64,000 bases of DNA from Kappaphycus alvarezii (Eukaryota > Rhodophyta > Florideophyceae > Gigartinales > Solieriaceae). Below are positions 10,129-22,069 of this stretch, piece after piece. Where the stretch lies: positions 496,001 to 560,000 of the forward strand of contig NADL03000501.1 in NCBI GenBank assembly GCA_002205965.3, given 5' to 3'. A program made the translations under genes and the position numbers. The notes beneath the pieces are model-generated. The model did no database searches. It was not told the DNA's origin and worked only from the letters and a program-made list of their open reading frames with translations. Position 1 is the first letter of the stretch. Each line of letters begins with the position of its first letter.

Positions 10129-10643
10129 ATGATTATGTACATACAAGTTACGAGATCACGTTAAATACATATAGCATAATAGGTACCACTATGTTTGATT
10201 CGGAATTTATTAATGCTGCTCAATTTGGATAGTTTCTAACACCATTTATGGACTACTAGTAAGTGGAGAGTACATGGTGCTCCTTGTGTACGTAATCTCA
10301 CAGGGCGTGACACAAAATTAAATGAAAGGCACCGGAGAAGTTTTATATTGCACGGATGCCGACGCGTTTGGCTCGCCTTTGCAAATGATTTCGTAAACTT
10401 TTCAACCTAAAAATCCTGATAATTACGAACAAGTGATGAGAGCTATTTCTTGTTGCGATCAGAAGTCTTTGAAAGCGAGTAATCATTTTTCTCCTTCAAA
10501 AATAGCGCTGCAGGGATTTTATGCAGTGCATTTCTGGAAACAACTAAAATTACGAAAATCAGAGCAGGTTTTAATTTTTCGTGCGCATAAAGCAGACATG
10601 TCGAAAAATTCACGCAAATTCCAATTTCTTAATTTTCTAAATC

Positions 10644-10951
10644 AGAGTAGAAGAGAGGACTCTTCCTACATTTTCGAGTAGTTTTGGTAAGTTCAAACCG
10701 CTTCGCCGCTTAAAAAAGTTCAGAGTTTACCGCTATTCGTTTTTCAAATTTTACCTAGACGTATCTAGTTTAAATTGACAGGATATGGAATTTAAAAAGA
10801 GTAGAAGAGAGGACTCTTCCTACATTTTCGAGTAGTTTTGGTAAGCTCAAACCGCTTCGCCGCTTAAAAAAATTCAGAGTTTACAGCTATTCGTTTTTCA
10901 AATTTTACCTAGACGTATCTAGTTTAAATTAACAGGATATGGAATTTAAAA
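10644..10951. repeat. Minisatellite, two copies of the 154-bp unit (unit B)
   Basis: Same repeat as in unit A, with copies starting at 10644 and 10798. Only two copies are present, so the array expanded in A or contracted in B and C. Confidence 0.94.
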
Positions 10952-11030
10952 TTATCGAAATTATAAATGTGTAATTTATACTTTATTTTCGTGTCGTTCG
11001 AAATGGTAGCACGAGCGGGTGACATCCGTT

Positions 11031-11391
11031 GGCTATGAAAGCCAAGTATTTAATTCATCAAAATTAATTGGAAGCGTGAGAATTAAGATCGATGCTCCAA
11101 AACTCTCTGCAGTAATTCGTTGACAGGAAAAAATTGCCGTAATTGAATTAAAATTGATTTAATAGCATAAAAAATAGAAAATCGCACTGCTCATGTTTTC
11201 AATATCAAATATTGGCTATGAAAAGCAAAGCATACAATTCATCAAAATTAATGGGTAGCGTGCGAAGTAATATCGTTGTTCTAAAACTCTCTGCAGTAAT
11301 TAGCGGACTGAAAAAAATTGCCGCGACTGAATTTAAATTGATTTAATATCATGAAAAATCGCACTGCTTATGTTTCCAATATAAAATATTT
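11031..11391. repeat. Diverged 183-bp tandem duplication (unit B)
   Basis: Counterpart of the duplication in unit A, with blocks starting at 11031 and 11214. Confidence 0.85.
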
Positions 11392-12814
11392 CCAAGATAT
11401 CGTTTTCGAGCACCTGAAAAAATATGGAAATTATGCCGGTGTAAAAAGTCAAAATCACGAAATTAATAAATCAAACGATTTGCAGACCTACAAATATCAT
11501 TCTTGACCGAGGCTCATATTTTGCAAATACGGAGAAATTTTCAGTGAAATGAAGTTCTGCCCAGATCTCTGCAAAAAGCCCATATCTCCGACAAGATAGT
11601 GTGCGTTTTCTTAACTTGATCCCAGTAATTCGAAATGAAACACGTTTTTAGCTTGGCTCAAAAATAACCAAGCCTTTCTGTTTTAATTGCCTGTCTAGGG
11701 TATCGTATGGAATTTTATTCGCCACACAAAAGAACTGAAAACTTTCAAATTTCTCAAAGTTTTTTCCGTGAAAAAAAATGATAAAACTACTTTGCACAGC
11801 TCACCTACGCAAATCGTTACCCGTGAACGTACATAGAAAATGCATGATATTGCACATACTGCGCAAGCAGCCCACGGCCCTTATGCAGCAAAGCACAGGG
11901 GGGAAAATTGGGGTGTTTTAATAACTGCAAATTAAATTAGCCTATGTTCCAAAGCGAATCAAATAATTGGTACAAATTGGTCACCATGGGGGAACTAGGA
12001 AGCGGAATTAGTCCGGTTCGAAGTCGCTAGCACAGTGCAGGTGTAATCAGTTGCTCTTAATTTTGAAAATCTCTGAAAATAGATTCATTTTTGTCGTTGG
12101 GGGTTGCAGATTTACTGAAATGTTTTTGGTTTACTTCCAGTCCTTTGCAATGCTCTTAAAAATACCGTACGTTGAAATTCTGGAGAGGAAGTTAGTTATG
12201 CAGCAAAAAATCCTGGGAATGATTGCGATGTGGAGACCCCATTGGACCATCTTGATAATGGGTCGCAATGTCTCCATTGGCTGGCTCGCCATTTCCACAG
12301 CCTATCGTGCTGGTTTGGGTGTCGGCTATTAACTAATTGGGACAGCCACACTCGATCCCATTATGGGGCAGGGTCCTATGTGGACTCTGACGGGGTTACC
12401 TGATCCATGATCTTGCAGTGTAAAAAAACTTTATTTGCCATAAAACGGATGTTTTGTGAAAATTTCCTTTACCTTGGTAAAGCGGGCGCAACCGAAATCA
12501 TTGTACAATAAGCAACAACGGACCAATATCCCCAGATACGTTTGGGATCGCATTTAGTCCCGACCGCCGATAAAATGTATAGGCCTTGCATACTGACTTC
12601 AATGAATTGACAGGCCAGCTATTGGTATCGGTCACACTCCTCTTTCAATAACAACAAAGGGACTAAAATGTACTTGTAATTCGCATGATATTTCTTAATT
12701 TACGGCATCATTCGGTACCTGAACACACGTGTGGCGGCAAGGATTGTTAATTACAGTATTTTCTGTATCCAGGCAAAAAATTCCGACAGTCTCCACAGGA
12801 TCCCTCATTGCATC

Positions 12815-12904
12815 GATATCCCTGCAAGTATCCGTGTTTGTGTCCATATCTGTACAAATATCCCAATAGTCGATATCTATGCAAATATCAATGTCTGTAT
12901 AAAA
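12815..12904 (+). promoter_or_regulatory. Haloperoxidase promoter: three direct repeats plus TATA box (copy 2)
   Basis: Repeats start at 12815, 12845 and 12872. TATAAAA is at 12898-12904, again 138 bases before the ATG at 13036. Spacing between the repeats is 30 and 27 bases, against 28 and 26 in copy 1. Confidence 0.5.
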
Positions 12905-13035
12905 CCCTCTGCCCACACTCTTCTCTGGCTCGGAGCACAGGTCGTTGATCAAAAAAGCACACAGAGCGCTATTTTATTTCTGGAGCAGACTTCACACTCG
13001 GCTCAACTTTGGGGTGGCAGGTGTCAAACCGAAAA

Positions 13036-14598
13036 ATGATTCTCAGAAAAGGTAGTTGCATACCATGTCTTCTGCTACTTTCGGTGGCCGTTGCGTCCGA
13101 TGTTTTCCTAAAAATTCAACCGGAAACGCAACTTCTTGAGGTTGTCTCGAACAGTGATCCGACCATCTCCGTCTTCTGGGACAGAGTAGCTCAACAGCTT
13201 GTCATTGATGGGAAGGTCGGTCCTACAATAGCTTCAAACTCCTACGCGATGATGCATACCGCAATGTACGATGCATGGTCCGCTTACGACCCCACAGCTG
13301 TTTCCACTTCGAGTGGGAATACAATGAAGCAGAGAAATGATGAAGTGACCACAGAAAACAAGATAGAGGCCATGAGCGTCGCGGCTTTTCATATCCTGTC
13401 TAGACTTTTTCCGTCGAGCAGGTCTTACATTCTGGGAAAAATGGAGGATCTCAAACTGCTTCCACTTACGTATTCGACCAACCCGTCGAGGATTGGAAGG
13501 AAGATGGCCAATGCTGTTATGGAGAAGTATAGCGCAACGTCCTCCACAGATTATGTTGCGGATTTGTATCGCACTGCTCCGTTCACAAATTCTGTAGATC
13601 GGTGGACTGCCGAGAGGATCCCCATCGATGATCCAGAAGGACCAGTCCAGGAATTCCTGACGCCCGAATGGGGAGAGAGGTTCACTTTTGGTGTCGAGAA
13701 TGGAAAAAGCGGTCGCCCTGTCCCGCCAGAACCATTCTTGCTTGTCAATGGAGAGGTAGACTTGGACAGTAAGCAGATCAAACTTGAGAACGGCACATAT
13801 CTTCCAGTGTCCCGTGATTTGATTGGAACAATTATCAATCCCAGATTTATTCTTCAAACTGAGCAGGTCATTGAATTCAGCAGGAACTTGACTGATCGCA
13901 CCAAACTGATTGCGGAATTCTGGGAGGATGGTGGCGGGACATCCTTTCCCCCGGGTACTTGGATGACTTTCGGGCAGTATGTGTCAGCGCGTGACAGACA
14001 CACACTTGACGATGACGCCAAAATGTTTCTTTCCCTTTCTAATGCTGTCAGCGATGCCGGAATTACCACTTGGAATGCAAAGCTTTTTTACTTCTACGCA
14101 AGACCCGTTCGAGTCATTCGGAGTCTCGGCCATTTAGGGCTCATCGGAGAATATGATGAGGAACTGGGTGGGTACGCAATCACGGCATACTCTCTCACGA
14201 ACGGAAAAGTAATGCGGCTGCTGGCAGAAGATTGGGAAACATACCAGACACCGGGAGATCATCCCTCGCCGCCATTTGCAGAATACACTTCTGGTCATTC
14301 CGCGTTCAGCTCTAGCGGGGCGACCGTTCTAAAACTGTTCACTGGCAGCGATCACTTTGGCGCCTCGATTACAATTAGTCCGGGGGAATCTCGCTTTGAG
14401 CCTGGGATGACGCCAGGGGAGGAAGTGACACTCAAGTGGAACACATTTTCTGCGGCTGCAGATGAGGCTGGTATCTCGCGACTTCACGGTGGAATTCATT
14501 TCAAGGATGGGGACGACAACGGGAGGACGCTTGGGGGCCTAGTTGGTGAAGAGGCGTACAAGGCCGCAATGAAGTTCATTTCAGGTTACCAACAGTAA
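13036..14598 (+). CDS. Vanadium-dependent haloperoxidase, secreted (copy 2)
   Basis: The second copy encodes a 520-aa protein identical to copy 1; one silent change was seen in the signal-peptide region (GCT to GCC, near 13088). All vanadate-binding residues (K349, R356, S419, G420, H421, R482, H488) and the signal peptide are kept. Its promoter differs from copy 1 only by small spacing changes. Two identical intact copies suggest either very recent duplication, homogenisation by gene conversion, or selection for dosage. Confidence 0.92.
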   Translation: MILRKGSCIPCLLLLSVAVASDVFLKIQPETQLLEVVSNSDPTISVFWDRVAQQLVIDGKVGPTIASNSYAMMHTAMYDAWSAYDPTAVSTSSGNTMKQRNDEVTTENKIEAMSVAAFHILSRLFPSSRSYILGKMEDLKLLPLTYSTNPSRIGRKMANAVMEKYSATSSTDYVADLYRTAPFTNSVDRWTAERIPIDDPEGPVQEFLTPEWGERFTFGVENGKSGRPVPPEPFLLVNGEVDLDSKQIKLENGTYLPVSRDLIGTIINPRFILQTEQVIEFSRNLTDRTKLIAEFWEDGGGTSFPPGTWMTFGQYVSARDRHTLDDDAKMFLSLSNAVSDAGITTWNAKLFYFYARPVRVIRSLGHLGLIGEYDEELGGYAITAYSLTNGKVMRLLAEDWETYQTPGDHPSPPFAEYTSGHSAFSSSGATVLKLFTGSDHFGASITISPGESRFEPGMTPGEEVTLKWNTFSAAADEAGISRLHGGIHFKDGDDNGRTLGGLVGEEAYKAAMKFISGYQQ

Positions 14599-15215
14599 CT
14601 GCGGTAGAACTTGCAGCATTTGATGCTATTAGAGCCCTGCGGAAAATGTTTCGTATGTTAGCATATTAGCTTCATACAAAATCTTACAATGCTTTAGAAA
14701 ATTTAAATAGTACTGTGTAACCTTGAAAACATTTGAGAGAGGTGTGTAAACACTGTACAGTGAAGTACATACGGTGATAAAATACGATAAACACATGCCA
14801 CAGCTGAACTGGGAATTTTGAACCAATTGAGGAACACTGACACATCCGGACCAAACTTCATTTGTGGGCATTCCAAAACGACGCCTCAACGCATGCCTTC
14901 TATGAGCTCGCAACGAGAAATTTGAGGAGTTTTAACTCCTAAGTTCCCTTGCCTGAGCTACTCACAGTCGCTCTCCAGTCCGGTGGCATACCAGTCCGCA
15001 GCGGAAACAGATGAGGAGACGCGTTCTGAGTATCCCATGGGCACTTCTGATTCAGTTTGTCTGGGAAGAGTAGAATGGCTAGGATCCCGACCTTACACCA
15101 GTTTCGTTTGGAACTTTTGATATTTTGACCTTAAAAGTATCATTGGAGATGACACAAACGAAAATAAATTAAATGAGGAAAGACGAAGTGTTCATTATTT
15201 CTAGCAGACGCGGGC

Positions 15216-15446
15216 ATGATCGTAATTTTTTTCATGCATCAAACCGAAAATGATCTTCAAAATCATTACATCACCACGGCGAAAAATGTTTCGCGCTTAC
15301 AAGGTGTGCTGCAAAAGCTTCCATCCGGCCTGTTTGGCCTTCTGTCCGTTTCGGATACTAGCGGCGCACCCGAAATAGAGAAGGTACGGCTAAAACCGGT
15401 GACTCAAGCTTGGATGGAGCTAGTTAAAACTTCCCAGAATAAGTGA
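15216..15446 (+). CDS. Small hypothetical protein, 76 aa (unit B)
   Basis: Identical to the frame at 9461-9691 in unit A. Identity between young duplicates does not by itself show selection. Unit C lacks this region because it is truncated. Confidence 0.28.
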   Translation: MIVIFFMHQTENDLQNHYITTAKNVSRLQGVLQKLPSGLFGLLSVSDTSGAPEIEKVRLKPVTQAWMELVKTSQNK

Positions 15447-16399
15447 AATGCAATTCTAGTTCAGCTGTTTCCACTGTCAAAATATGGATGCACCCAGCAT
15501 ACTCATCCGCCTTCCAAGGAACGGATAAAATTTGTTACATGATACGTTGCTGATGAAACTATTGCAGGTTAGTAGCCCTTCACACTCATGATGCATTCGA
15601 CGAGTGGCATCTTTTTGAAATGAAAAATCGTTAAAAAAGAACGACAGAAAACTACCGTCCCGATTCCTACATATACAGTTCCGTTTGATGTCGCAACGTT
15701 TTTGTTTAGACTTTTTCCAAGCGTTCATGTACCCGGATCAGGTTTTTTTGCAATAAAAAATCTTACACATACACCTGTTCATCGCTGCGTTCTTTTGAAT
15801 TAAGTATTGAAGAGCATAAAAGTTTCTCCGTCTCATCAAATGTGAAAATTTTGATGAGATATTTACAACAATTTTTCAAGAAATGATTATGTACATACAA
15901 GTTACGAGATCACGTTAAATACATATAGCATAATAGGTACCACTATGTTTGATTCGGAATTTATTAATGCTGCTCAATTTGGATAGTTTCTAACACCATT
16001 TATGGACTACTAGTAAGTGGAGAGTACATGGTGCTCCTTGTGTACGTAATCTCACAGGGCGTGACACAAAATTAAATGAAAGGCACCGGAGAAGTTTTAT
16101 ATTGCACGGATGCCGACGCGTTTGGCTCGCCTTTGCAAATGATTTCGTAAACTTTTCAACCTAAAAATCCTGATAATTACGAACAAGTGATGAGAGCTAT
16201 TTCTTGTTGCGATCAGAAGTCTCTTTGAAAGCGAGTAATCATTTTTCTCCTTCAAAAATAGCGCTGCAGGGATTTTATGCAGTGCATTTCTGGAAACAAC
16301 TAAAATTACGAAAATCAGAGCAGGTTTTAATTTTTCGTGCGCATAAAGCAGACATGTCGAAAAATTCACGCAAATTCCAATTTCTTAATTTTCTAAATC

Positions 16400-16707
16400 A
16401 GAGTAGAAGAGAGGACTCTTCCTACATTTTCGAGTAGTTTTGGTAAGTTCAAACCGCTTCGCCGCTTAAAAAAGTTCAGAGTTTACCGCTATTCGTTTTT
16501 CAAATTTTACCTAGACGTATCTAGTTTAAATTGACAGGATATGGAATTTAAAAAGAGTAGAAGAGAGGACTCTTCCTACATTTTCGAGTAGTTTTGGTAA
16601 GCTCAAACCGCTTCGCCGCTTAAAAAAATTCAGAGTTTACAGCTATTCGTTTTTCAAATTTTACCTAGACGTATCTAGTTTAAATTAACAGGATATGGAA
16701 TTTAAAA
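16400..16707. repeat. Minisatellite, two copies of the 154-bp unit (unit C)
   Basis: Copies start at 16400 and 16554, matching the two-copy state of unit B. Confidence 0.94.
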
Positions 16708-16786
16708 TTATCGAAATTATAAATGTGTAATTTATACTTTATTTTCGTGTCGTTCGAAATGGTAGCACGAGCGGGTGACATCCGTT

Positions 16787-17146
16787 GGCTATGAAAGCCA
16801 AGTATTTAATTCATCAAAATTAATTGGAAGCGTGAGAATTAAGATCGATGCTCCAAAACTCTCTGCAGTAATTCGTTGACAGGAAAAAATTGCCGTAATT
16901 GAATTAAAATTGATTTAATAGCATAAAAAATAGAAAATCGCACTGCTCATGTTTTCAATATCAAATATTGGCTATGAAAAGCAAAGCATACAATTCATCA
17001 AAATTAATGGGTAGCGTGCGAAGTAATATCGTTGTTCTAAAACTCTCTGCAGTAATTAGCGGACTGAAAAAAATTGCCGCGACTGAATTTAAATTGATTT
17101 AATATCATGAAAAATCGCACTGCTTATGTTTCCAATATAAAATATT
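16787..17146. repeat. Diverged 183-bp tandem duplication (unit C)
   Basis: Counterpart of the duplication in units A and B, with blocks starting at 16787 and 16970. Confidence 0.85.
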
Positions 17147-18570
17147 TCCAAGATATCGTTTTCGAGCACCTGAAAAAATATGGAAATTATGCCGGTGTAA
17201 AAAGTCAAAATCACGAAATTAATAAATCAAACGATTTGCAGACCTACAAATATCATTCTTGACCGAGGCTCATATTTTGCAAATACGGAGAAATTTTCAG
17301 TGAAATGAAGTTCTGCCCAGATCTCTGCAAAAAGCCCATATCTCCGACAAGATAGTGTGCGTTTTCTTAACTTGATCCCAGTAATTCGAAATGAAACACG
17401 TTTTTAGCTTGGCTCAAAAATAACCAAGCCTTTCTGTTTTAATTGCCTGTCTAGGGTATCGTATGGAATTTTATTCGCCACACAAAAGAACTGAAAACTT
17501 TCAAATTTCTCAAAGTTTTTTCCGTGAAAAAAAATGATAAAACTACTTTGCACAGCTCACCTACGCAAATCGTTACCCGTGAACGTACATAGAAAATGCA
17601 TGATATTGCACATACTGCGCAAGCAGCCCACGGCCCTTATGCAGCAAAGCACAGGGGGGAAAATTGGGGTGTTTTAATAACTGCAAATTAAATTAGCCTA
17701 TGTTCCAAAGCGAATCAAATAATTGGTACAAATTGGTCACCATGGGGAACTAGGAAGCGGAATTAGTCCGGTTCGAAGTCGCTAGCACAGTGCAGGTGTA
17801 ATCAGTTGCTCTTAATTTTGAAAATCTCTGAAAATAGATTCATTTTTGTCGTTGGGGGTTGCAGATTTACTGAAATGTTTTTGGTTTACTTCCAGTCCTT
17901 TGCAATGCTCTTAAAAATACCGTACGTTGAAATTCTGGAGAGGAAGTTAGTTATGCAGCAAAAAATCCTGGGAATGATTGCGATGTGGAGACCCCATTGG
18001 ACCATCTTGATAATGGGTCGCAATGTCTCCATTGGCTGGCTCGCCATTTCCACAGCCTATCGTGCTGGTTTGGGTGTCGGCTATTAACTAATTGGGACAG
18101 CCGCACTCGATCCCATTATGGGGCAGGGTCCTATGTGGACTCTGACGGGGTTACCTGATCCATGATCTTGCAGTGTAAAAAAACTTTATTTGCCATAAAA
18201 CGGATGTTTTGTGAAAATTTCCTTTACCTTGGTAAAGCGGGCGCAACCGAAATCATTGTACAATAAGCAACAACGGACCAATATCCCCAGATACGTTTGG
18301 GATCGCATTTAGTCCCGACCGCCGATAAAAATGTATAGGCCTTGCATACTGACTTCAATGAATTGACAGGCCAGCTATTGGTATCGGTCACACTCCTCTT
18401 TCAATAACAACAAAGGGACTAAAATGTACTTGTAATTCGCATGATATTTCTTAATTTACGGCATCATTCGGTACCTGAACACACGTGTGGCGGCAAGGAT
18501 TGTTAATTACAGTATTTTCTGTATCCAGGCAAAAAATTCCGACAGTCTCCACAGGATCCCTCATTGCATC

Positions 18571-18660
18571 GATATCCCTGCAAGTATCCGTGTTTGTGTC
18601 CATATCTGTACAAATATCCCAATAGTCGATATCTATGCAAATATCAATGTCTGTATAAAA
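18571..18660 (+). promoter_or_regulatory. Haloperoxidase promoter: three direct repeats plus TATA box (copy 3)
   Basis: Repeats start at 18571, 18601 and 18628, with TATAAAA at 18654-18660. The promoter is intact although the gene it drives is truncated. Confidence 0.48.
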
Positions 18661-18791
18661 CCCTCTGCCCACACTCTTCTCTGGCTCGGAGCACAGGTCG
18701 TTGATCAAAAAAGCACACAGAGCGCTATTTTATTTCTGGAGCAGACTTCACACTCGGCTCAACTTTGGGGTGGCAGGTGTCAAACCGAAAA

Positions 18792-19514
18792 ATGATTCTC
18801 AGAAAAGGTAGTTGCATACCATGTCTTCTGCTACTTTCGGTGGCCGTTGCGTCCGATGTTTTCCTAAAAATTCAACCGGAAACGCAACTTCTTGAGGTTG
18901 TCTCGAACAGTGATCCGACCATCTCCGTCTTCTGGGACAGAGTAGCTCAACAGCTTGTCATTGATGGGAAGGTCGGTCCTACAATAGCTTCAAACTCCTA
19001 CGCGATGATGCATACCGCAATGTACGATGCATGGTCCGCTTACGACCCCACAGCTGTTTCCACTTCGAGTGGGAATACAATGAAGCAGAGAAATGATGAA
19101 GTGACCACAGAAAACAAGATAGAGGCCATGAGCGTCGCGGCTTTTCATATCCTGTCTAGACTTTTTCCGTCGAGCAGGTCTTACATTCTGGGAAAAATGG
19201 AGGATCTCAAACTGCTTCCACTTACGTATTCGACCAACCCGTCGAGGATTGGAAGGAAGATGGCCAATGCTGTTATGGAGAAGTATAGCGCAACGTCCTC
19301 CACAGATTATGTTGCGGATTTGTATCGCACTGCTCCGTTCACAAATTCTGTAGATCGGTGGACTGCCGAGAGGATCCCCATCGATGATCCAGAAGGACCA
19401 GTCCAGGAATTCCTGACGCCCGAATGGGGAGAGAGGTTCACTTTTGGTGTCGAGAATGGAAAAAACAGTCGCCCTGTCCCGCCAGAACCATTCTTGCTTT
19501 TCGATATGATTTAG
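18792..19514 (+). pseudogene. Vanadium haloperoxidase, 3'-truncated copy 3
   Basis: This copy begins exactly like the other two (promoter, ATG, signal peptide) and stays nearly identical for about 236 codons, apart from a short change (K-S-G to K-N-S) near 19463-19470. It then leaves the gene at 19499 and ends four codons later at a chance stop (FDMI, stop). All metal-binding and catalytic residues lie downstream of the break, so the product could not be an enzyme. The break abuts an inverted LTR, so a rearrangement involving that element is the likely cause. A misassembly of a collapsed array is the alternative. Confidence 0.9.
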
Positions 19515-19971
19515 AGAATGGGAAATAAGACGGCCTCATTGATTGTTAGTTTCTTAAGTATCTTTTGTTTAGATTATATCATCCACAGAAATTGTTTCTA
19601 TGCATTTCCTTGTATCTTCTGTAGTTTTGTTCGGACTCTAGGGGTAGCCAAAAGTCTATATAAGCTGAGTAAACTGCTTCCTCATGGAGAGGTCGAGGAA
19701 GTTGGCAGACAGCTTCAAGTCAAGTCCCAAATAGTTAGGAAATTGAGAGTCACCTTCAGACACAAGAGGCATTTACTTTACGCTAGTCGTTGAGCATAGG
19801 TGGTAGACCCTGTCCCTTCCATAGTTGCTTGTAGCCCTCTAAACTCTCTTCCATATACACTCCTTTTTATTCGTTCAACTGTACCACAGTAGCACTTTTG
19901 CCGCTCGCAACACCTCCTTCTTGGGGTAGTTGGTTCTAAGTATCTCTTCTCCCAACGATTTACCCCTACCA
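19507..19971 (-). repeat. Old inverted LTR, related to the gypsy LTRs at 22.1 and 28.9 kb
   Basis: Read on the minus strand, 19971 downward gives TGGTAGGGGTAAATCG followed by AGAAGGAGGTGTTGCGAGCG and a later TTATATAGACTTTTGGCTACCC. These match the young gypsy LTR in the same order with roughly 80% identity over about 330 bases. Similarity fades below 19640. If the end is TGATTTAG at 19507, the LTR would be about 465 bp with TG...CA ends. No flanking target duplication was found, so this is a solo or truncated LTR left by rearrangement. Confidence 0.7.
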
Positions 19972-19979
19972 CAAAGGAA

Positions 19980-22069
19980 ATGATTTTGACTGTGGAGTAT
20001 AGGTATGAACTGGAAGCAGCGGATGGCGAAAAGTTTGAGGAATTAGCAGTTACTGACCCAGAAAATCAGGCAGAGGTTGCAAACAACCGTGAGCGCTCCC
20101 ATTCGCAAAGCCTCTATCCTATCACATTGGAGATTGAAAATCCTAGCCCTCGAGAAAATTTCGACTACGACTTCGACCAACACAGCAATAAAATACAACA
20201 CTGTGAAGATTGCATTCCTCGTGATCGATCTACGGGGCTTGTTATTCAAGAGGGCGGAGAAAGAGAGAAAGTAGGGGTCGAAGATGAGCTTTATGTGGTT
20301 TATGTCACTCCCGAGGATTTCATAAATGAAACTTAAGTTGGAATGATGGAAATGGAAGAAAAAAGTTCGGAAAACCAGCTGGGACAACGAACAACAAGGC
20401 AATCTCCAGATCTGGATGTCAGTATTGCAGATCGCGAGCACCGTTTACTGAAAATAATTCGAAAGAGCGCAAAAATAATGCTTCGATGGGAGAATATCAT
20501 GGGGGCATGTATTGTCGGAGGAAGTGTACCGTGCAAAGTTGAGCTGTTCGAGATCATGCGTCGTTTAGTCAAAGCATTTCAGGACGTGAAAGCGGAAGCG
20601 CTTCCGTCTTACTCGAAGTTTCGGCGATCCATTGTTAAACACCTCATCGTTAAGTGCTTTCCAAAGATGGTAGTGCATCACTTTGATGTAAAACTGGAGC
20701 GAGTGCTGCCAAGGTCAACTGATGCTACGCTACTGGAGTGCAAGAATTCAGTTTTGGCTAATTACAGGAACGGTGCACAATCTGTTACAGTAAAATCTCG
20801 GGATACCCCTGTGTACGTTATTTCCTCAAGTGAGTGGGCTCGTCTCGATGTGGCAATGCCCTTTTTCTTTGACGCACTGACTGAAAATTGTGATGTCGCT
20901 GATCATATTGACTCCGCACCAATGGTGAAAGCACGAGCAGAGCTGCTCTCAGTGGGTAATTTTATTTACGTGAGAGATGGAAATCAAGGGCCTGGATCAG
21001 TTGTGAAAATGAGATTGAAAGAGTTGCCGCAAAAATTGAAAACCAAATCCTCGGAAAATATCAATTACGTTTTTGGCGCAGGTGATCCAAGCGGAAGAGA
21101 TAGGTATTTTCATGTAATTGAGGTGTAAATAGCAGCTTTGTGGTGTGTTTGGGCGACTGGACATCGAACTCCAAGTGCAACAATTGCAAGTCGGTTGTTG
21201 CGCGGTGTTGAAAGGTACGTGTTAAGAGCTTTAGATGACACTGCTCCTCTTCATGGAATCAACCCCAACTTGGAATTCCTACCATCCAAGGATCGCGCCA
21301 TCCTGGGGGATATTTGCGCCCTACTCCGTCCAAGCTGCAGCTCTGCGTCGCAAGTTCTATCCAGCAAGACGTCATATATGTGTTTGTTGATACATTGGTT
21401 TCGGAAAGAGGAAGGTAGTGAAGTTTCTAAAATACTTCTGTGGTTGGGAACTGAGGTGATGGAGGAGAGACCACATAATGAATTAAAAGTGAAGATCCGC
21501 TCATTTGGGTCGCACGAATTGTATGAAGATGTCCTTGTATCAAAAGAGAGTGCAAAGTTTGTACATGACATATTGGATGAACCAATATGCAAAGAATCCC
21601 CAGGTCGGTTGCTAGGGTCAAATATACCTTACGTCGTATATAGAGTTCTACTGTACACGGACGAATTCCAACCATTCACATCCCTTCTCCCCCAGGGCTC
21701 AGTAGGAGGATCTATCTCCTACCACTAGGGCTCCCTCCACAGTTGCGCAACTGTCAAGCAGCCGTTCGTCTGATCGGACTAACCTCACCCGGCATCAGTA
21801 CCAATGAAGTGCTGCTTAACTTTATCGATAATTTGGTGAAGATGACGACAGAGGGGCTCGATGAAGTCGGACCAGGTGGAAATCCAATCAATATTTTTAT
21901 AGATGTCGTCGGTTTCACAGCGGATTATCCCGCAATGTCACATGTTCTCGACGTCCTCCGGCATAACGCAAGTGCACCCTGCTTGCTATGCTCCTTCCAC
22001 AGACAAACGGCAGAGCATGAAACAAGATATGGTTACACAACCCAGGTACATTCAGAGTCAAGCGCAGAT
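19980..22069 (+). pseudogene. Transposase-like gene (possibly CACTA/Tnp2-type), 5' part
   Basis: Successive frames at 19980-20336, 20343-21128, 21138-21728 and 21700-22069 read as one decayed protein with stops and frameshifts between them. The last part reads IYLLPLGLPPQLRNC ... INIFIDVVGFTADYPAMSHV ... SAPCLLCSFHRQ. An Asp-containing strand followed some 30 residues later by a C-x2-C pair resembles the transposase core of CACTA/Tnp2-like elements. The reading frame is cut by the gypsy element after CAGAT and resumes at 29588. The N-terminal frames have acidic, disordered character and no motif I know. The family assignment is tentative. Confidence 0.4.
22065..22069. repeat. Target-site duplication, left (CAGAT)
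   Basis: CAGAT immediately before the left LTR is repeated immediately after the right LTR at 29588-29592. This is a perfect 5-bp duplication as expected for Ty3/gypsy integration. Confidence 0.93.

Larger units (their letters stand above)
10129..15882 (+). repeat. Tandem unit B (5,754 bp) carrying haloperoxidase copy 2
   Basis: Complete second unit, nearly identical to unit A through the gene and to unit C through its first 3.6 kb. B and C share the two-copy minisatellite and the small indels that separate them from A, so B and C are closest relatives or have exchanged sequence. The haloperoxidase protein is identical to copy 1. Confidence 0.93.
15883..19499 (+). repeat. Tandem unit C, truncated after about 3.6 kb
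   Basis: Identity to unit B continues up to CCATTCTTGCTT at 19488-19499 inside the haloperoxidase gene, then stops abruptly. The next bases lead within about 8 nt into an old inverted LTR. The rest of the gene and of the unit is not found elsewhere in the window. Confidence 0.92.
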
